DNA of 64,000 bases from Myxococcus stipitatus (GTDB lineage: Bacteria > Myxococcota > Myxococcia > Myxococcales > Myxococcaceae), in the NCBI RefSeq assembly GCF_037414475.1, contig NZ_CP147913.1:6756001-6820000 (forward strand), given 5' to 3'. The number at the start of each line of letters is the position of its first letter. Within the stretch, counting starts at the first letter, position 1. Positions 61,484-64,000 of the stretch are shown piece after piece. Under the pieces are notes generated by a model, which did not search any database, was not told the origin of the DNA, and saw only the letters and a list, made by a program, of their open reading frames with translations. The position numbers and the translations under genes were made by a program.

Positions 61484-61936
61484 GTGTTCCGAGGCGTCTA
61501 TGAGCACCAGATCGACGCGAAGGGGCGGACGAGCCTCCCGGCGAAGCTCCGGGAAACCCTGGTCGGGGCGTATGACGAGCGGCTCATCATCACCACGGCC
61601 CTGGACCGGTGCCTCCACGCCTACCCGGTGCGGGAGTGGGAGGCGCTCGAGGCGTCTCTCGCGCGGCGCAACCCCATGGAGCCCGGGGTGAAGACGCTGA
61701 TGCGCCTGTACGTGGCGAGCGCGCAGGAGTGCCCGTTGGACCGTCTGGGCCGCCTGCTCATCCCCCCCTCACTTCGAAGCTATGCGGGGTTGGAGAAGGA
61801 CGTGGTGTGGGCGGGGATGGTGAAGGTCATCGAGCTGTGGAGCCGCGAGGGTTGGGCGAAGGCCCAGGAAGAGGCCCGCCAGGAAGCGGCCTCCGCGGAC
61901 GTGATGAAGGTGCTCTCCGAGCTGCGGCACGCGTAG
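61484..61936 (+). CDS. mraZ: MraZ, transcriptional regulator of the dcw cluster
   Basis: A 150-residue MraZ from GTG 61484 (MFRGVYEHQIDAKGRTSLPA). Its two SpoVT-AbrB modules each have the DxxxR motif: DAKGRTSLPAKLR near residue 11 and DRLGRLLIPPSLR near residue 84. It is the usual first gene of the division and cell-wall cluster and is known to repress it by binding repeats after the promoter, which are present here (61420-61444). Confidence 0.95.
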   Translation: MFRGVYEHQIDAKGRTSLPAKLRETLVGAYDERLIITTALDRCLHAYPVREWEALEASLARRNPMEPGVKTLMRLYVASAQECPLDRLGRLLIPPSLRSYAGLEKDVVWAGMVKVIELWSREGWAKAQEEARQEAASADVMKVLSELRHA

Positions 61937-61982
61937 CCGGAAAGTCGACAGAAGGCGTGAGTCCCGAGAGGGTGGTACGCGT

Positions 61983-62369
61983 ATGAATCAGGTTCTGGAG
62001 GTACGGCGGAGGGCGACCAGCGCGGTGGTGGGCGCGGAGCGTGTGGAGACGCTCATGCTGGAGGGCGAGCTGGACGAGCAGGACCTGGTGAAGCTGTGCG
62101 ACGAAATCACCCAGCGCATGCACCGCGGGATGCGCCAGGTGGTGTTGGACCTGTCCGAGGTGGGGCACCTCAACTACCGGGGCGTCAAGCCGCTGATGGC
62201 CCGGGCCGAGGCGCTGCGCCGCGCGGGGGGCGACCTCAAGCTGTCCGGCCTGTCGCCGTACCTGGCCGCCATCTTCCGGGCCGCCGGCGCGCACGACGCG
62301 TTTGAAATCTACCCGCACATGAACGATGCCCGCGCCGCCTTCGCGCTCGCGCGGTCTCCCTTCGTCTGA
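61983..62369 (+). CDS. STAS-domain protein inside the dcw cluster
   Basis: A 128-residue STAS (anti-sigma-factor antagonist-like) protein. The pattern includes TLMLEGELDEQDLVKLCDEI and VVLDLSEVGHLNYRGVKPLM. The residue usually phosphorylated (Ser or Thr in the LSxxxxxSSxGL position) is replaced by Asn/Tyr (HLNYRG), so it may not be a classic phospho-switch. It lies between mraZ and rsmH, where most bacteria have no gene. Its stop codon touches the GTG start of rsmH, so it is translationally coupled to the cluster. Confidence 0.87.
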   Translation: MNQVLEVRRRATSAVVGAERVETLMLEGELDEQDLVKLCDEITQRMHRGMRQVVLDLSEVGHLNYRGVKPLMARAEALRRAGGDLKLSGLSPYLAAIFRAAGAHDAFEIYPHMNDARAAFALARSPFV

Positions 62370-63290
62370 GTGCTCGTGGGGGCCTCGGACTTCCATCACC
62401 ACACCGTCTTGCTGCGTGAAGCGGTGGAGTTGCTGCGGCCAGGAGCGGGGAAGGTGATCATCGACGGCACACTGGGTGGTGGTGGCCACACGGAGGCGCT
62501 CCTGGCTCAGGGGGCGTCCGTCGTCGGCGTCGACCGCGACCCGGTGGCGCTCGCGGCGGCCACCTCGCGCCTGGGGTCCAACCCCCGCTTCCAGGGCCGC
62601 GCGGGCAACTTCGCGGACCTGCCGCGCGTGGCCGCGGACCTGATGCCCGTGGATGGCGTGCTGGTGGACCTGGGCGTGTCCTCGCCCCAGTTGGATGTCG
62701 CCGAGCGCGGCTTCTCCTTCTCCAAGGACGGCCCGCTGGACATGCGCATGGGGGCCGACGGCCTCACGGCCGCGGAGCTCATCGCCTCCACCGACGAGCA
62801 GGAGCTCGTGCGCATCCTGAAGGAATACGGCGAAGAGCCGTTCGCGCGGCCCATCGCCCGCGAGCTCAAGCGCGCGCTGCCCACGCGCACGCTGGAGGCG
62901 GCGGAGGTCGTCAAGCGCGCGGTGCCTCGCAAGGCGTGGCCCACGCGCATCCACGTCGCCACCCGGACCTTCCAGGCGCTGCGCATGGCGGTCAACCAGG
63001 AGCTGGAGGCGCTCGACTCGCTGTTGTCCGCGCTGCCCTCGCTGCTCAAGGTGGGCGGCCGCGCGGCGGTCATCTCCTTCCACTCGCTGGAGGACCGCAA
63101 GGTGAAGGAGGCGTTCCGCGCGCTGGAGGGCCGCTGCACCTGCCCGCCGGGCCTGCCCGTCTGCGCCTGCGGCTACGTGGGCAACTTCACCGTGGTGACG
63201 AAGAAGGCCGTGGCCGCCTCGGAAGAAGAGGTGGAGGTCAATCCCCGCTCTCGAAGCGCGCACCTGCGCGTGGTGGAGAAAGTGCGATGA
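62370..63290 (+). CDS. rsmH: 16S rRNA (cytosine-1402-N4)-methyltransferase RsmH
   Basis: A 306-residue RsmH (MraW) starting at GTG 62370. The SAM site is IIDGTLGGGGHTEALLAQGA (about 31-50). The family pieces LVDLGVSSPQLDVAERGFSF, FQALRMAVNQELEALDSLLS and AAVISFHSLEDRKVKEAFR are all present. It methylates C1402 in the ribosomal P-site. It overlaps ftsL by four bases. Confidence 0.97.
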   Translation: MLVGASDFHHHTVLLREAVELLRPGAGKVIIDGTLGGGGHTEALLAQGASVVGVDRDPVALAAATSRLGSNPRFQGRAGNFADLPRVAADLMPVDGVLVDLGVSSPQLDVAERGFSFSKDGPLDMRMGADGLTAAELIASTDEQELVRILKEYGEEPFARPIARELKRALPTRTLEAAEVVKRAVPRKAWPTRIHVATRTFQALRMAVNQELEALDSLLSALPSLLKVGGRAAVISFHSLEDRKVKEAFRALEGRCTCPPGLPVCACGYVGNFTVVTKKAVAASEEEVEVNPRSRSAHLRVVEKVR

Positions 63291-63691
63291 GCAAGGCGTC
63301 GTCCCAGCGTGGCTCCGTGTCGGTGACGGGCGTGCTGATGCATCTGTTGCCCGCCGTCCTCCTGTTCGCCCTCTTCGCCGCGGTGGGCATCCTCCACGTC
63401 ACCAGCCGGGTGATGGTGGTGGACATGGGCTACCGCCTGTCGCGCGCGGAGGCGGAGAGCCGCTCGCTGACGCGGGAGAATGATCGCCTCAAGCTGGAGC
63501 TGGCCACGCTCAAGGCCCCGGGCCGTCTGGAGCGCGTGGCCCGCGAGCAGCTGGGCATGGCCATGCCCGCCGGAAGCGCGGTGGTGTCGCTGTCCGCGGA
63601 GAAGCCCGCGCGGAGCAGCGCGTCCGCGGCGGCCCCGTCCCAGGACAAGCCCGGCGTGCGGGTGGCGGGACGCGGAGGCGCGGGGCGGTGA
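63287..63691 (+). CDS. ftsL: Cell-division protein FtsL
   Basis: A 134-residue bitopic protein: short cytoplasmic start, one transmembrane helix (LLPAVLLFALFAAVGILHVT) and a periplasmic heptad coil (RLSRAEAESRSLTRENDRLK). An Ala/Ser-rich tail ends it. The topology and place between rsmH and ftsI identify FtsL, which joins FtsB and FtsQ to activate septal wall synthesis. Confidence 0.87.
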   Translation: MSKASSQRGSVSVTGVLMHLLPAVLLFALFAAVGILHVTSRVMVVDMGYRLSRAEAESRSLTRENDRLKLELATLKAPGRLERVAREQLGMAMPAGSAVVSLSAEKPARSSASAAAPSQDKPGVRVAGRGGAGR

Positions 63692-64000
63692 GGGACTTCA
63701 AGGCGACCCGGGCTCCCGAGCCCAACGCGAAGGGACTGAAGCTGCGCGTGCAGCTCTTGTTCGGCCTCTTCCTGCTCCTTCTGGGGGTTGCCTTCGGCCG
63801 CGCCGTGCAGCTCCAGGTGTTCGAGCAGGAGAAGCTGCGCGGGATGGCCCAGGACCAGTACGTCCGCCAGATTGAGATTCCGGCCCGCCGCGGCGACATC
63901 TTCGACCGGCGCGGCGCGCCCCTGGCCCAGAGCGTGGAGGTGGACTCCATCTGGGTGGACCCGTCCATGCTTCCCGACGTGCGCCAGTCCGCGCGCGCGA
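63688..64000 (+). CDS. ftsI: FtsI-type penicillin-binding protein (N-terminus only)
   Basis: Starts at GTG 63688, overlapping ftsL by four bases, and runs off the right edge after about 104 residues. It begins with a cytoplasmic stretch, one transmembrane helix (RVQLLFGLFLLLLGVAFGRA) and the start of the pedestal domain, with the family motif IPARRGDIFDRRGAPLAQSV. This is the usual start of septal PBP (FtsI or Spo-type). The transpeptidase domain lies outside the window. Confidence 0.92.
   Translation, partial: MRDFKATRAPEPNAKGLKLRVQLLFGLFLLLLGVAFGRAVQLQVFEQEKLRGMAQDQYVRQIEIPARRGDIFDRRGAPLAQSVEVDSIWVDPSMLPDVRQSARA

Overview
The window is high-GC bacterial chromosome, almost fully coding, and it reads as a myxobacterium of the Myxococcus/Corallococcus type. 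The strongest evidence is a carD-carG pair (52447-51935 and 53460-52492, minus): CarD with four AT-hooks, and its zinc-binding partner with a Gln in place of the metzincin catalytic Glu. This pair is characteristic of Myxococcus. PilZ proteins, a Pkn2-like Ser/Thr kinase with a PEGA domain, Asp-Gly-Gly-rich lipoprotein tails and an early-branching type of type III secretion locus fit the same assignment. No rRNA, tRNA, CRISPR array, insertion sequence or prophage was seen.

Layout. 1-3117: end of a DUF2157 membrane protein, an exported M14 peptidase and an alpha/beta hydrolase. 3302-11783: eight co-directional genes of a MoxR/Bat operon (ATPase, DUF58, DUF4381-like, two VWA membrane proteins, TPR proteins, BatD), mostly with 4-26 bp overlaps. 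11882-14731: a STAS-fold protein, a zinc-ribbon/TPR protein, a response regulator and a PilZ protein. 14960-23893: a type III secretion export-core locus (needle-like, sctI, sctJ, unknown, sctQ, fliO-like, sctR, S, T, U, V) with no ATPase, secretin or SctD in view. 23900-34922: information-processing genes (HU/IHF, YihY, RNase E/G with a triplicated structured 3' region, DUF3052, acylphosphatase, ligA, rho).

34952-40397: small cysteine-rich lipoproteins, a PerM-type membrane protein and a visibly decaying stretch with a histidine kinase broken by an internal tandem duplication. 40415-45458: a glutamine amidotransferase divergent from ALDH, glutamine-synthetase-like and iron-alcohol-dehydrogenase genes. 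Together these could make a gamma-glutamylation route for an amino-alcohol. 45519-48981: lipoproteins around a divergent glycosyltransferase/TetR pair with a palindromic operator between them. 49154-53460: carD, carG and two cell-envelope genes. 53533-61219: kinase, App1-like phosphatase, lipoprotein, acyl-CoA dehydrogenase and a double PilZ protein. 61484-64000: the start of the division/cell-wall (dcw) cluster (mraZ, a STAS gene, rsmH, ftsL, start of ftsI). It is preceded by a clear promoter and an MraZ-type operator.

Most ORFs of several hundred codons on the opposite strand are high-GC shadows of these genes and were left out. Starts were moved inward wherever a ribosome binding site, signal peptide or conserved N-terminus pointed there.
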